Assembly: GCA_036502575.1 (NCBI GenBank)
Contig: DASXYL010000040.1
Location: 62,001-126,000, forward strand
DNA length: 64,000 nt
Source: DASXRA01 sp036502575
Lineage (GTDB): Bacteria > Actinomycetota > Actinomycetes > Mycobacteriales > Jatrophihabitantaceae
Direction of reading: 5' to 3'
Shown: in pieces, positions 53,092 through 63,688 of the stretch
How the letters are laid out: each line of letters begins with the position of its first letter
Position numbering within the stretch: position 1 is the first letter of the stretch
Made by a program: the position numbers and the translations under genes
Notes under the pieces: model-generated
The model's input: only the letters and a program-made list of their open reading frames with translations
What the model was told of the DNA's origin: nothing
Databases searched by the model: none

Positions 53092-54561
53092 TCATGCCCG
53101 AACCGGCTCGGGCAGCGTCTCTTCGGTGGGCAGCTCGACTTCGCCGCGAGCATTCTTCGTGCGGAGCGCGATGATCGCGGCCCCGACCAGGAAGATGCCG
53201 GCCGCCAGCAGCGCCCGGTGGAAGCCCGCGGTGAGCGCGTCGGGCACCGGGCGACCGCCCGCCAGCAGATGGTCGGTCCGGGACGTCGCGATCGCGGAGA
53301 AGATCGCGAGCCCGAGCGCCCCGCCGATCTGCTGCGCCGAGTTGACCAGGGCCGCGGCCAGCCCGGCCTTGTCCGCGGGCACACCGGCGTTCGCGGCCGT
53401 GGTCGTGGCGACGAAGACCCCGCCGATGCCGAGCGACACGATCATCAGGCCCGGGAAGAGGTCGACGATGTACGAGCCGTCGACGGGGATGCGGGACAGG
53501 TAGAACAGTCCGCCCGCGGTGATCAGCGCGCCGGCAACGATCACCGGCCGCGTTCCCACCCGGCCGATCAGCTGGGAGGAGATGCCGGCCGATATGCCGA
53601 CGCCGAACGTGAGCGGCAGGTAGGAGGCGCCGGTCTCGAGCGGCGAATAGCCCAGGACGTTCTGCATGTAGAGGGTGAGGAAGAAGAACATCGTGACGAA
53701 GCCACCGACGCCGATGAGCTGGGTGACGTCGGCCGCGGCCAGCCCCTTGATCCGGAAGATCGACAACGGGACCAGCGGGTTGCGGCCGCGCTGCTCGTTG
53801 TCGACGAACGCCGCGAGCAGAGCGGCGGCGCCGGCCAGTTCGCCGATCGTGGCGCCCGAACCCCAACCCTGATCGGGGGCCTTCACCAACGCGAAGACGA
53901 GCAGCAGCATCCCGCCGGTGACCAGGGCGGTTCCGATCACGTCGAAGTTGGCGAGCGGCGCGCGGCGACGCTCACCGGGGATCAGCCAGAAGATCCCGAC
54001 GAACAGCAACGCGGCGATCGGGGGGTTGACGAACAGCACCCAGCGCCATCCGGGCCCCTCGGTCAGTACTCCCCCGAGGAACACGCCGGCCGCCGAGGCG
54101 AGCCCGGCCACTCCGCCCCAGACGCCGAGTGCCGTGTGCCGGTCCTTGCCCTCCTTGAAAAGCGTCGTCAGGAGCGAGAGGGCCGCCGGCAGCATCAGGG
54201 CGGCGCCCAGGCCCTGCGCGATGCGGGCGCCGACGAGAACGCCCGCGTCACCGGCGAATCCGCCGATGAGCGACGAGACCGCGAACAGCGCGGTTCCAGC
54301 GACGAGGACACGACGGCGCCCCAGCAGGTCACCGGCCCGGCCGCCCAGGAGCATGAAGCCGCCGTAGGTCAGCAGGTATCCGCTGATGACCCACTGCAGG
54401 CCCTGGACCGAGAAGTTCAGGTCCTTGCTGATATCGGGCAGAGCGATATTGACGATCGAGGCGTCGACGAAGTCGAGGAACGCGATCGCGCACAGCAGCG
54501 CGAGCGTGTATTTGCCCCGCCGCGTGGCGAGGAATGACGGTTGAGCCGTGGTTGCGGCCAT
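53092..54561 (-). CDS. DHA2-family MFS drug efflux transporter
   Basis: A 489-aa permease with about 14 transmembrane helices, of the EmrB/QacA type. Motif A is GGRAGDLLGRRRVLVAG, motif D1 is LDFVDASIVNIALPDI, and motif C is GLASAAGVFLGGVLTEGPGWRW. It probably expels toxic hydrophobic compounds using the proton gradient. ATG 54561 has GGAGG 6 nt upstream. It is divergent from the ECF41 sigma gene and is preceded by a matching promoter at 54595-54621, so it is a likely sigma target. Confidence 0.9.
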   Translation of the reverse strand: MAATTAQPSFLATRRGKYTLALLCAIAFLDFVDASIVNIALPDISKDLNFSVQGLQWVISGYLLTYGGFMLLGGRAGDLLGRRRVLVAGTALFAVSSLIGGFAGDAGVLVGARIAQGLGAALMLPAALSLLTTLFKEGKDRHTALGVWGGVAGLASAAGVFLGGVLTEGPGWRWVLFVNPPIAALLFVGIFWLIPGERRRAPLANFDVIGTALVTGGMLLLVFALVKAPDQGWGSGATIGELAGAAALLAAFVDNEQRGRNPLVPLSIFRIKGLAAADVTQLIGVGGFVTMFFFLTLYMQNVLGYSPLETGASYLPLTFGVGISAGISSQLIGRVGTRPVIVAGALITAGGLFYLSRIPVDGSYIVDLFPGLMIVSLGIGGVFVATTTAANAGVPADKAGLAAALVNSAQQIGGALGLAIFSAIATSRTDHLLAGGRPVPDALTAGFHRALLAAGIFLVGAAIIALRTKNARGEVELPTEETLPEPVRA

Positions 54562-54594
54562 GAAGGACCTCCGTGAGTTGTTCCCACTGGTCCT

Positions 54595-54621
54595 GACGGA
54601 TCGCGACGCGACGATGTGACG
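54595..54621 (-). promoter_or_regulatory. ECF41-type promoter for the MFS-hemerythrin operon
   Basis: On the minus strand CGTCACA-N16-CGTC, against the reported ECF41 consensus TGTCACA-N16-CGTC (one mismatch, spacer exact). It lies 33 nt before the MFS start codon. The -35 element is the left arm of a 19-bp palindrome (54613-54631). Confidence 0.7.
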
Positions 54622-54622
54622 C

Positions 54623-54649
54623 CGTCACATCCGGGGCCTGCGACACGTC
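54623..54649 (+). promoter_or_regulatory. ECF41-type promoter for the sigma factor gene
   Basis: CGTCACA-N16-CGTC on the plus strand, identical in key bases and spacing to the minus-strand promoter next to it. It lies 34 nt before the sigma GTG. This predicts autoregulation. Confidence 0.72.
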
Positions 54650-54683
54650 ATTGTGGAAAGGGATCCGATCGAAGGACGGAACT

Positions 54684-55559
54684 GTGGACACCGATACCTG
54701 GCCGGCCGAGCAATTCGAGCGGCATCGCAGCCACCTTCGCGCCGTCGCGTACCGCATGCTCGGCTCGGTCAGCGAGGCCGAGGACGCAGTGCAAGAAGCC
54801 TGGCTGCGCCTGCGTCGCTCGGACGAGAGCGCGATCGACAACCTGGCCGGCTGGCTGACCACGGTGGTGGGCCGGGTGTGCATCGACATGCTCCGGGCCC
54901 GCCGCTCCCGCCGCGAGGACTTCGTCGGCACCTGGCTACCCGAGCCGATCGTGAGTGTCGAGGATCACGCCAGCCCCGAGGAGCAGGCGCTGCTGGCCGA
55001 CTCGGTCGGCTTGGCGTTGCTCGTCGTGCTCGAGACGCTGACGCCGTCCGAGCGGCTCGCGTTCGTCCTGCACGACACGTTCGGGGTGCCGTTCGAGGAG
55101 ATCGCTCCGATGATCGATCGGACGCCGGCGGCCGCGCGCCAGCTCGCCAGCCGCGCTCGACGCCGGGTGCGCGGCGCCCCGACCGTGCCGGATCCGGACC
55201 TCGCCAAGCAGCGCGAGATCGTCGCGGCGTTCCTGACTGCCGCACGCGGCGGCGACTTCGACACGCTGCTGCAGTTGCTCGACCCCGACGTGGTGTTCCG
55301 TGCGGACTCGGGCACCGGCCCGCTGCTCGCTCCCCCGCTGGTCACCGGGCTCGAGGCCGTCGCGCGTCAGGTGGCCACCCAGGGGCCGCGTTACATGCCG
55401 TACTGCGAGCCCGCGCTGGTCAACGGTGCGGCCGGACTCGTGGTGCGAGCGCCGGGGCGCCAGCCCGCGGTCGTGGGCATCACCGTCGTCGACAGCCGCA
55501 TCACCGAGATCGACCTGATCATCGACCCCGACAAGCTCCGGACGCTGGTGGTCGATTAG
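54684..55559 (+). CDS. ECF41-type extracytoplasmic function sigma factor with SnoaL-like C-terminal domain
   Basis: A 291-aa sigma factor. Region 2 is FERHRSHLRAVAYRMLGSVS with EDAVQEAWLRL, and region 4 holds TPSERLAFVLHDTFGVPFEE and RTPAAARQLASRARRR. ECF41 proteins carry a fused SnoaL/NTF2-like domain that controls activity instead of an anti-sigma factor. Here the linker motif WLPEP (84-88) and the C-terminal DPDKL (NPDKL in the family) are present, while the DGGGR motif is altered to DSGTG. GTG 54684 has AAGGA 7 nt upstream. No carboxymuconolactone-decarboxylase or oxidoreductase partner, the usual ECF41 neighbour, is adjacent; the MFS-hemerythrin pair takes that place. Confidence 0.9.
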   Translation: MDTDTWPAEQFERHRSHLRAVAYRMLGSVSEAEDAVQEAWLRLRRSDESAIDNLAGWLTTVVGRVCIDMLRARRSRREDFVGTWLPEPIVSVEDHASPEEQALLADSVGLALLVVLETLTPSERLAFVLHDTFGVPFEEIAPMIDRTPAAARQLASRARRRVRGAPTVPDPDLAKQREIVAAFLTAARGGDFDTLLQLLDPDVVFRADSGTGPLLAPPLVTGLEAVARQVATQGPRYMPYCEPALVNGAAGLVVRAPGRQPAVVGITVVDSRITEIDLIIDPDKLRTLVVD

Positions 55560-55569
55560 CCGACGTCGC

Positions 55570-57339
<1,770 letters not shown>

Positions 57340-57419
57340 GCAGCACTCCTGTATTTAGTGATTAGCGGTCGGCGGTGTACGGCTCGGTGCGGTTGCGCTT
57401 CCATCGGTGATCTCAGATG

Positions 57420-57441
57420 TGTATGCGATCTACTGTATGTG
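57420..57441. promoter_or_regulatory. Operator-like GTATG repeats upstream of gcl
   Basis: TGTATGCGATCTACTGTATG has two direct TGTATG units 14 nt apart, about 80 nt before the gcl start. The same GTATG/CATAC half-site recurs at 58501 and 63586. Confidence 0.45.
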
Positions 57442-57463
57442 AGAACGGAAGACCCGTAAAGCC

Positions 57464-58474
57464 TCAGGCCGAGATCTTCACCGGCAACGTCTCGCGCGAC
57501 CGGCCGGCCGCGGCCCGCGCCAGCAGGTCGGTAGCGGCGTAGACCGTGCGCAGCGTGGGCGCCGATGCACCGGTGATGTCAGCCATCTCGACGACCCCGG
57601 CCATGATGGCGTCCAGTTCGAGCTGCTTGCCGGCCTCGAGATCCTGCAGCATCGACGTCTTGTGATGCCCGACCTTCTCGGCCCCGTCGAGGCGCTTCTC
57701 GACCGAGATCGTCGGCGTGCTGCCCACCCGCGCCGCGATGTCGAGAGTCTCCTCCATCATCTGCTCGACCACCGCCCGGGTGCCGGAGTGCTGGCAGATC
57801 TCGACCATCGTGCCCCGGGTGAGCGCGCTGATCGGGTTGAACGCCACGTTGCCCATGAGCTTGATCCAGATGTCGTCACGGATCTTCGCCTCGACCGGAC
57901 ACTTCAGACCGCCGGCGATCATCGCCTCGCTGAAGACAACGCAACGATCAGAGATCGTGCCGTCGGGCTCGCCGATCGAGAACCGCGTCCCCTCCAGGTG
58001 CCGGATGACTCCGGGTGACTCGATGACCGTCGCCGGGTAGACCACACAACCGATGACGCGTTCCAGCGCCATCACCGCCGAGGTCGCACCGCCGGGATCG
58101 ACGGCCTCGATGCGCCGCCCCTCGTACGGGCCAGCCAGCTGGTGGAAGTACCACCAGGGGATGCCGTTCTGGCCGGCGATGATGGCCGTGTGCTCGTGCA
58201 GCAACGGCTCGAGCAGCGGGCCGGATCGGGCATAGGAGTGCGCCTTGAGGCCGAGGAAGACGTAGTCGACCGGACCGATCTCCGTCGGGTCGTCGGTCGC
58301 GTGGGCGTACGCGGTGAAGTCCCCCCGCGGACTCTTGACCTGGATCCCGTGCTTGCGCAGGGCCTCCAACTGGGGCCCGCGGGCGATCAGGTGGACGTCG
58401 GCACCGCCCCTTCGCAGGGCGGCCCCGACGTACGCGCCGATCGCTCCGGCGCCAAGGACTGCGACCTTCACCAT
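57464..58474 (-). CDS. PanE/ApbA-family 2-dehydropantoate 2-reductase-like enzyme
   Basis: A 336-aa NADP-dependent ketoacid reductase. The Rossmann motif is VAVLGAGAIGAYVGAALRRGG, NADP contact HLIARGPQLEAL, then FLGLKAHSY, GQNGIPWWYF, catalytic Lys region IKLMGNVAFNPISALT and KTSMLQDLEAGK with ELDAI. PanE makes pantoate, but in this context it could reduce tartronate semialdehyde or another product of glyoxylate metabolism; no GlxR/GarR-type reductase is present in the window. ATG 58474 has GAGGGGAG upstream, 27 nt downstream of an operator-like site. Confidence 0.87.
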   Translation of the reverse strand: MVKVAVLGAGAIGAYVGAALRRGGADVHLIARGPQLEALRKHGIQVKSPRGDFTAYAHATDDPTEIGPVDYVFLGLKAHSYARSGPLLEPLLHEHTAIIAGQNGIPWWYFHQLAGPYEGRRIEAVDPGGATSAVMALERVIGCVVYPATVIESPGVIRHLEGTRFSIGEPDGTISDRCVVFSEAMIAGGLKCPVEAKIRDDIWIKLMGNVAFNPISALTRGTMVEICQHSGTRAVVEQMMEETLDIAARVGSTPTISVEKRLDGAEKVGHHKTSMLQDLEAGKQLELDAIMAGVVEMADITGASAPTLRTVYAATDLLARAAAGRSRETLPVKISA

Positions 58475-58500
58475 ATTCGCTCCCCTCGGCATTGACCTCG

Positions 58501-58515
58501 GTATATCGTATGCAA
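58501..58515. promoter_or_regulatory. Operator-like site upstream of the PanE-like gene
   Basis: GTATATCGTATGCAA; its complement TTGCATACGATATAC shares TTGCATAC with the site at 63586. It lies 27 nt upstream of the PanE-like start. Confidence 0.45.
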
Positions 58516-58557
58516 CGAACTTGACTCGTGTATCCGGAGGACGACTTGCCCGTACTG

Positions 58558-59985
58558 TCAGTCGGCCCAGTTGGGCGCGATGGCCGCATCCTCGCTGGTC
58601 ACCGGCTTGGCCCGGGCCCGGTTGGCCATCGGCTTGGCGACGACGGGTGCCGGGTGGCGTCCGGGCTGGCGCAGGAACATGATCACGATGGCGGCGACGA
58701 TCGCGAGCAGGCCACCGATCGTGTACGTCCAGGTGTATCCCAGCGCGTTGATGAGACTGGAGCCGATCCCGATACCGAGAATCGCGGACGGCAGCTTGGC
58801 GCTGTAGACCAGGCCGTAGTTGGACGCATTGTCGTTCTCGCCGAAGTAGTCCGGGGTGATGGCCGCGAACAACGGGAAGAACGCACCGCCGCCGAAGCCC
58901 GCGACGAACGCCATGATCAGGAACGGGATCTCCAGACCCGCTTTGCCCGACCACAGCAGGCCGAACTGGGCCAGCCCCTCGATCATCAGCACCAGGACGA
59001 GGGTCTGCTTGCGCCCCAGGTAGTCCGACACCCAGCCGACCGCCGCGCGACCGACCCCGTTGACGACCGACAGCACTCCGGCCGACGAGGCGGCGATGAA
59101 CGGCCCGAATCCAGCGTCCTTGGCGAAGGGCACCTGGTAGGCGCTGCCGAACAGCGAGACCGATCCGACGATGAGGAACGCGATCCACATCAGTTCCAGC
59201 TGGCCGGTCTTGAGCGCCTGGACCGGACTGAGCTGGCGCACGGCCGGCGGGTTCTTCACCAGCGTGTTCGCGCTCGCGGTCTTGGCCGCCTTCTTCCATT
59301 CGTTCGGATCGACATCAGCCGGCCACCAGTTCTTCGGCGGATCCTTGAAGAACAGGGCGCAGGCCCCGATCACGACGAGCATGTACAACCCGATGAGGCT
59401 CATGACCAGCTTGAAGTTGGACGGGTGGAACCAGTACGTGAACACGTAGATGAACGGCACCGCGCCGTAGGCGAACCCGCCGTTGACGAAGCCCGTGCGC
59501 GCGCCCTTCTTCTCCGGGTACCACTTGGAGACCATGTTGATGCAGGTCGCGTACACCAGGCCCGCCCCGGTACCGCCCAGAACCGAGTAGCCGATCCACA
59601 CCAAGGGCAGGCTGGAGAAGCTGGCGATGGAGAAGAAGCCGATACAGGTGAGCAGTGCGCCCAGCAGCATGGCTGTACGAGCCGAGACGATGTTCTTCTC
59701 TCGCAGCCGCCCGGCCGGGAACGCGATCCCGGCCTGGAACACGGCCCAGATGGTCACGATCCAGAACGTCTGGCCCAGGCTCCAGCCGTGCTTGTCCCGG
59801 ATCGTGTCCTCGGCGGCCCCGTAGCCGTATTCGAAGACGCTGATGCTCACCATCGCCAGCCAGGGCAGCCAGACCATCCAGGCCCTGGACATACCGAGCA
59901 GATCGCGGTCGGTCTCACCGACGCGGTAGATGCGACCGTTCGCGTCGGTGATTTCTCGGTAACTCGCAGCTGTAGACGCCATCAT
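58558..59985 (-). CDS. OFA-family MFS transporter (oxalate:formate antiporter-like)
   Basis: A 475-aa permease with 12 predicted helices. The OFA signature appears as SVFEYGYGAAEDTI, AGIAFPAGRLREK and GGTGAGLVYATCINMVSKWYP. The C-terminal half holds VGWVSDYLGRKQTLVLV, PLFAAITPDYFGENDNASNYG and a helix with Lys (LVYSAKLPSAIL) that lies where OxlT of Oxalobacter has its oxalate-binding Lys355. Next to frc and gcl this supports oxalate (or related dicarboxylate) uptake. Start ATGATG at 59985 with GGGAAG upstream. Confidence 0.87.
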   Translation of the reverse strand: MMASTAASYREITDANGRIYRVGETDRDLLGMSRAWMVWLPWLAMVSISVFEYGYGAAEDTIRDKHGWSLGQTFWIVTIWAVFQAGIAFPAGRLREKNIVSARTAMLLGALLTCIGFFSIASFSSLPLVWIGYSVLGGTGAGLVYATCINMVSKWYPEKKGARTGFVNGGFAYGAVPFIYVFTYWFHPSNFKLVMSLIGLYMLVVIGACALFFKDPPKNWWPADVDPNEWKKAAKTASANTLVKNPPAVRQLSPVQALKTGQLELMWIAFLIVGSVSLFGSAYQVPFAKDAGFGPFIAASSAGVLSVVNGVGRAAVGWVSDYLGRKQTLVLVLMIEGLAQFGLLWSGKAGLEIPFLIMAFVAGFGGGAFFPLFAAITPDYFGENDNASNYGLVYSAKLPSAILGIGIGSSLINALGYTWTYTIGGLLAIVAAIVIMFLRQPGRHPAPVVAKPMANRARAKPVTSEDAAIAPNWAD

Positions 59986-60070
59986 GGACTCGCTTCCCGA
60001 AGACTGTAGCCGTTTTTGGCCGTTATGGGCTCGCGCAGTTCTCCTGTCGTTCTCAGTGCCGGAGCGGGCT

Positions 60071-62206
60071 CTAGCTCGTCAGCAGGCCGGCGGCGCGGGC
60101 CCACCGGTATTTCGCTCCGAGCACCTCGACCGGCTTCTCCGTGGTGTAGGGGTAGGCCACCACGCCGTGCTCGAACAGGTAGTCGCTGGCTTGCTCGACC
60201 TCGACATCGCCGGACAGCGATGCAACGACCGGCTTGTGGATGCCCTTGTTGCGGAACTCCTCGACGACCTCGCTGACGAGTTCGGCGAAGACCATCGGTG
60301 GGGTGACGATGGTGTGCCAGTAGCCGAGGATCAGCGCGTGCACGCGTGGGTCCTCCAGACCTAGCCGGACGGTGTTCCGATAGGTCGAGGGCGGCTCGCC
60401 GCCGGTGATGTCCACCGGGTTGCCGGCCGCACCGAAGGGCGGGATGAACTTCCGGAACGCCTCGTCGAGGTCCGGCGGTATCGACATGAGCGACAGCCCG
60501 TTGTCCACGCAGGCGTCGGAGAGCAGCACTCCGGACCCGCCCGCCCCGGTGATGATGACGACGTTCTCGCCCTGGGGTGTAGGCAGAACGGGGAGACCGC
60601 GGGCGAACTCGAGCATCTCGTTCAGTCCGCGCGCCCGAACGACGCCGGACTGCCGGAGGATGTCGTCGTACACCGTGTCGTTGCCGGCCAGCGCTCCGGT
60701 GTGCGAGCTCGCCGCCCGCGCGCCCATGGCGGTGCGACCCGCCTTGAGCACGATCACCGGCTTGCGCTGGGAGACGCGCTTGGCGGTTTCGGCGAAGCCA
60801 CGACCGTCCTTGAGATCCTCCAGGTGCATGGCGATGCACTGGGTGTTGTCGTCCTGCTCGAAGAACGTGAGCAGGTCGTCCTCGTCGATGTCAGCCTTGT
60901 TCCCGACTCCGACGATGCTCGACACGCCCATCTTGGTGGTGCGGCTGAAGCCCAGGATCGCCATGCCGATGCCACCACTCTGCGACGACAGCGCAACGCT
61001 TCCCTTGACGTCATACGGCGTGCAGAACGTCGCACACAGGTTCTCCGGCGTGTAGTAGTAGCCGTAGATGTTCGGGCCGAGGATCCGGACGCCGTGCTTG
61101 CGGGCGATCGCGACTACCTGGTCCTGCAGCGCTTGTTCACCCGTCTCGGCGAAGCCGGACGGAATCAGGATGGCGCCGGCCGCGCTCTTGCCGCCGACTT
61201 CTTCCAGGGCGTCGGCAACGAACGCCGCCGGGATGGCGAACACGGCGACATCGAGCTCGCCGGGCACGTCGGCCACACTCCTGTAGGCCTTGCGTCCCAG
61301 GATCTCGTCGGCCTTCGGATTGACCGGATAGATGTCTCCGGCGTAACCGCCGTCGATGAGGTTCTTCATCACCGAGTTGCCGATCTTGCCGGCCTCGTTG
61401 GACGCCCCGATGACGGCGATCGATCGCGGCTTCATGATGCGCCGCATGGATTGCAGGATCTCCTCCTGCGTGAACCGCTCGACCGGCTCACCGGCCGACT
61501 CGTCGACGAGGATCCGGACATCCACCGCCGTGGCGCCGCTCGGCGTCGCGAGGACCGGATTGAGGTCCACCTCGGCGAACTGCGGAAAGTCGGTCACCAG
61601 GTCTGACACCCGCTGGACCAGCGTGGCCAGCGCGTCCCGATCCACGCCCTCGGCTCCCCGCACTCCGCGCAGGATCTCGGCCGCCGCGATCCCGTCGACC
61701 ATGGACAGCGCCTCGTCCCGGGACGTGGGAGCGAGCCGGAAGGTCACGTCCTTCAGAACTTCCACGAGGATGCCGCCCAGACCGAACGCCACGATCTTGC
61801 CGAACGTCTCGTCGGTGACCGAGCCGATGATCACCTCGGTCCCTTCAGTGAGCATCTGCTGCACCTGGATACCGGTGATCGACGCATCGGCTTTGTACGC
61901 CTGGGCGTTCGCGACGATCTGGCTGTAGCCCTGCGTCACGCCCGCCGGGTCGGTGAGACCGACCAGGACGCCGCCGGCCTCGGTCTTGTGGAGGATGTCC
62001 GGAGAGACGATCTTCAGCACGACTGGATATCCCAGACGCTCAGCGAGCGTCACCGCGTCTTCGGGCGATGTCGCCAATCCCTCGCCGGGCGTGGCGATCT
62101 GGTAGGCGTCGCAGACCTGCTTGGCCTCCCCCGCCGACAACGACGCTCGACCTTCGGCCAATGCCAGGGCGAGCACTCCCTCGACGGCTGCGCGGTCATA
62201 TCCCAT
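60071..62206 (-). CDS. NDP-forming acyl-CoA ligase (acetate--CoA ligase family)
   Basis: A 711-aa fusion of the two halves of ADP-forming acetyl-CoA synthetase in beta-alpha order. Residues 1-235 are an ATP-grasp domain (YPVVLKIVSPDILHKTEAGG, EVDLNPVLA). Residues about 250-380 are a CoA-binding Rossmann domain (SIAVIGASNEAGKIGNSV), and about 395-700 the ligase domains with SQSGGIGMAI and the phospho-His candidate in ASSHTGALAGND. It should interconvert an acid and its CoA ester with ATP/ADP; oxalyl-, formyl- or acetyl-CoA are plausible here. AAGGAG precedes ATG 62206. It lies between frc and the OFA gene. Confidence 0.87.
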   Translation of the reverse strand: MGYDRAAVEGVLALALAEGRASLSAGEAKQVCDAYQIATPGEGLATSPEDAVTLAERLGYPVVLKIVSPDILHKTEAGGVLVGLTDPAGVTQGYSQIVANAQAYKADASITGIQVQQMLTEGTEVIIGSVTDETFGKIVAFGLGGILVEVLKDVTFRLAPTSRDEALSMVDGIAAAEILRGVRGAEGVDRDALATLVQRVSDLVTDFPQFAEVDLNPVLATPSGATAVDVRILVDESAGEPVERFTQEEILQSMRRIMKPRSIAVIGASNEAGKIGNSVMKNLIDGGYAGDIYPVNPKADEILGRKAYRSVADVPGELDVAVFAIPAAFVADALEEVGGKSAAGAILIPSGFAETGEQALQDQVVAIARKHGVRILGPNIYGYYYTPENLCATFCTPYDVKGSVALSSQSGGIGMAILGFSRTTKMGVSSIVGVGNKADIDEDDLLTFFEQDDNTQCIAMHLEDLKDGRGFAETAKRVSQRKPVIVLKAGRTAMGARAASSHTGALAGNDTVYDDILRQSGVVRARGLNEMLEFARGLPVLPTPQGENVVIITGAGGSGVLLSDACVDNGLSLMSIPPDLDEAFRKFIPPFGAAGNPVDITGGEPPSTYRNTVRLGLEDPRVHALILGYWHTIVTPPMVFAELVSEVVEEFRNKGIHKPVVASLSGDVEVEQASDYLFEHGVVAYPYTTEKPVEVLGAKYRWARAAGLLTS

Positions 62207-62270
62207 GTCAATTCACTCCTTCGCCGCCGAGCCGCGGCCGGGCGTTCGATGTGATTGCGATAGCCGGACT

Positions 62271-63500
62271 TCAGATGACGCCGGCGCCCTTCAGCCGCTC
62301 CAGTTGCTCGGGCGAATAGCCGAGTTCGGAGTAGATCTCTTCGGTGTGCTCGCCCAGCAACGGCGACCGCACGACGTCGACCGGGGACTCGGACAGCCGC
62401 AGCGGCGAGCCGACCGTCTTGAACGCCCCGCGCTCGGGGTGCTCGACGGTGACGATCGCGCCCAGGTCGGCCAGCGTCTCGTCCTCGATGAGCTCCTTGG
62501 TGCTCAGTACCGGACCGCAGGGGACGTTGAGCGCGTTGAGGGCGTCCAGGGCCTCCCACTTGGTGTGCCGCTCGGACCAGTCCTCGATCAGGGCGAACAT
62601 CTTGTCGAGCTTGGGCAGCCTCGACTCCGGCGTGGCCCAATCGGGATGCTCGGCCAGATCCGGGCGTCCGATCAGCTCGACCAGCGGAGCCCAGCCCTGC
62701 GGTTGGACGATCACGTAGATGTAGTCGTTCGGGCCGCCGCCCTTGGTCCGGACGGCCCAACCGGGCTGGCCGCCACCGGAGGCATTGCCCGAGCGCGGCA
62801 CCTCGTCCGCGAAGTGCTCGTTCGGGTACTCGCCGAGCGGCCCGCGCGTGAGCCGTTGCTGATCCCGCAGCTTGACCCGGCACAGATTGAGCACCGCTTC
62901 TTGCATGGCCACCTGGACCCGTTGCCCTCGACCGGTGCTCGTTCGTTGGTAGAGCGCGGCCAGGATTCCCGCCACCAGATGGATGCCGGTGCCCGAATCA
63001 CCGATCTGCGCACCGGTTGCGGTGGGCGGACCCTCCTCGAAGCCCGTGGTGGCCATCGAGCCGCCCATCGCCTGCGCGATGACCTCGTACGCCTTGAAGT
63101 CGGCGTACTTGCCGTGTCCGAAGCCCTTGATCGACGCATAGACCAGCCGCGGGTTGATCTCCTGCAGCCGCTCCCAACTGAAGCCGAAGCGGTCGACCAC
63201 GCCGGGGCCGAAGTTCTCCACGACCACGTCGACGTCGGCCACCAGCCGGGCGAAGATCTCCTTCCCCTCATCGCTCTTGAGGTTGAGTGTGATGCTGCGC
63301 TTGTTGCAGTTGAGCATCGTGAAATACAGGCTGTCCACGCCGGGGATGTCGCGCAGCTGGCCCCGCGTGACGTCTCCCTTGCCGGGAGTCTCCAGCTTGA
63401 TGACATCGGCGCCGAGCCAGGCCAGTACCTGCGTGGCCGAGGGGCCCGACTGGACGTGGGTCAGATCCAGTACGCGAACGCCGTCGAGTGCCTTTCCCAT
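62271..63500 (-). CDS. frc: Formyl-CoA:oxalate CoA-transferase
   Basis: A 409-aa class III CoA-transferase that moves CoA from formyl-CoA to oxalate. It tracks Oxalobacter Frc and E. coli YfdW: LDLTHVQSGPSATQVLAWLG, DSLYFTMLNCNKRSITLNLK, VENFGPGVVDRFGF, the catalytic Asp168 in AQIGDSGTG (Asp169 in Oxalobacter), and the glycine loop GGGQPGW. ATG 63500 has GGAGG 5 nt upstream. It is the first gene of a minus-strand run frc - CoA ligase - OFA - PanE-like - gcl with gaps of 64-124 nt. No oxalyl-CoA decarboxylase gene is in the window. Confidence 0.93.
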   Translation of the reverse strand: MGKALDGVRVLDLTHVQSGPSATQVLAWLGADVIKLETPGKGDVTRGQLRDIPGVDSLYFTMLNCNKRSITLNLKSDEGKEIFARLVADVDVVVENFGPGVVDRFGFSWERLQEINPRLVYASIKGFGHGKYADFKAYEVIAQAMGGSMATTGFEEGPPTATGAQIGDSGTGIHLVAGILAALYQRTSTGRGQRVQVAMQEAVLNLCRVKLRDQQRLTRGPLGEYPNEHFADEVPRSGNASGGGQPGWAVRTKGGGPNDYIYVIVQPQGWAPLVELIGRPDLAEHPDWATPESRLPKLDKMFALIEDWSERHTKWEALDALNALNVPCGPVLSTKELIEDETLADLGAIVTVEHPERGAFKTVGSPLRLSESPVDVVRSPLLGEHTEEIYSELGYSPEQLERLKGAGVI

Positions 63501-63585
63501 GACGTCCTCCAGAGGCTTCAGCGGTTGCGCGCCCGAGGTGTAGTCGGTGACCGAGTCCCGAGGCTCGAATACCTTCGACCAGGGA

Positions 63586-63600
63586 TTGCATACCGTATGG
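63586..63600. promoter_or_regulatory. Operator-like palindrome upstream of frc
   Basis: TTGCATACCGTATGG contains the perfect palindrome CATAC-C-GTATG, 86 nt before the frc start in the 188-bp gap shared with the carbonic anhydrase gene. It resembles FadR/GntR-type sites. Confidence 0.5.
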
Positions 63601-63688
63601 GGTGGGCAATATGGTGCCTCATGTATTCACCGGTGTCTAGAGGATGACGAAGACGTTTCCTGTGGCTGGCCCAGGAAGGAAGGCGTCA

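Noticed and set aside
53092..54561. TetR/MarR-type operator for the MFS pump
   Set aside because: The only symmetric site in the gap is the palindrome already explained by the paired ECF41-type promoters, and no such repressor gene is adjacent.
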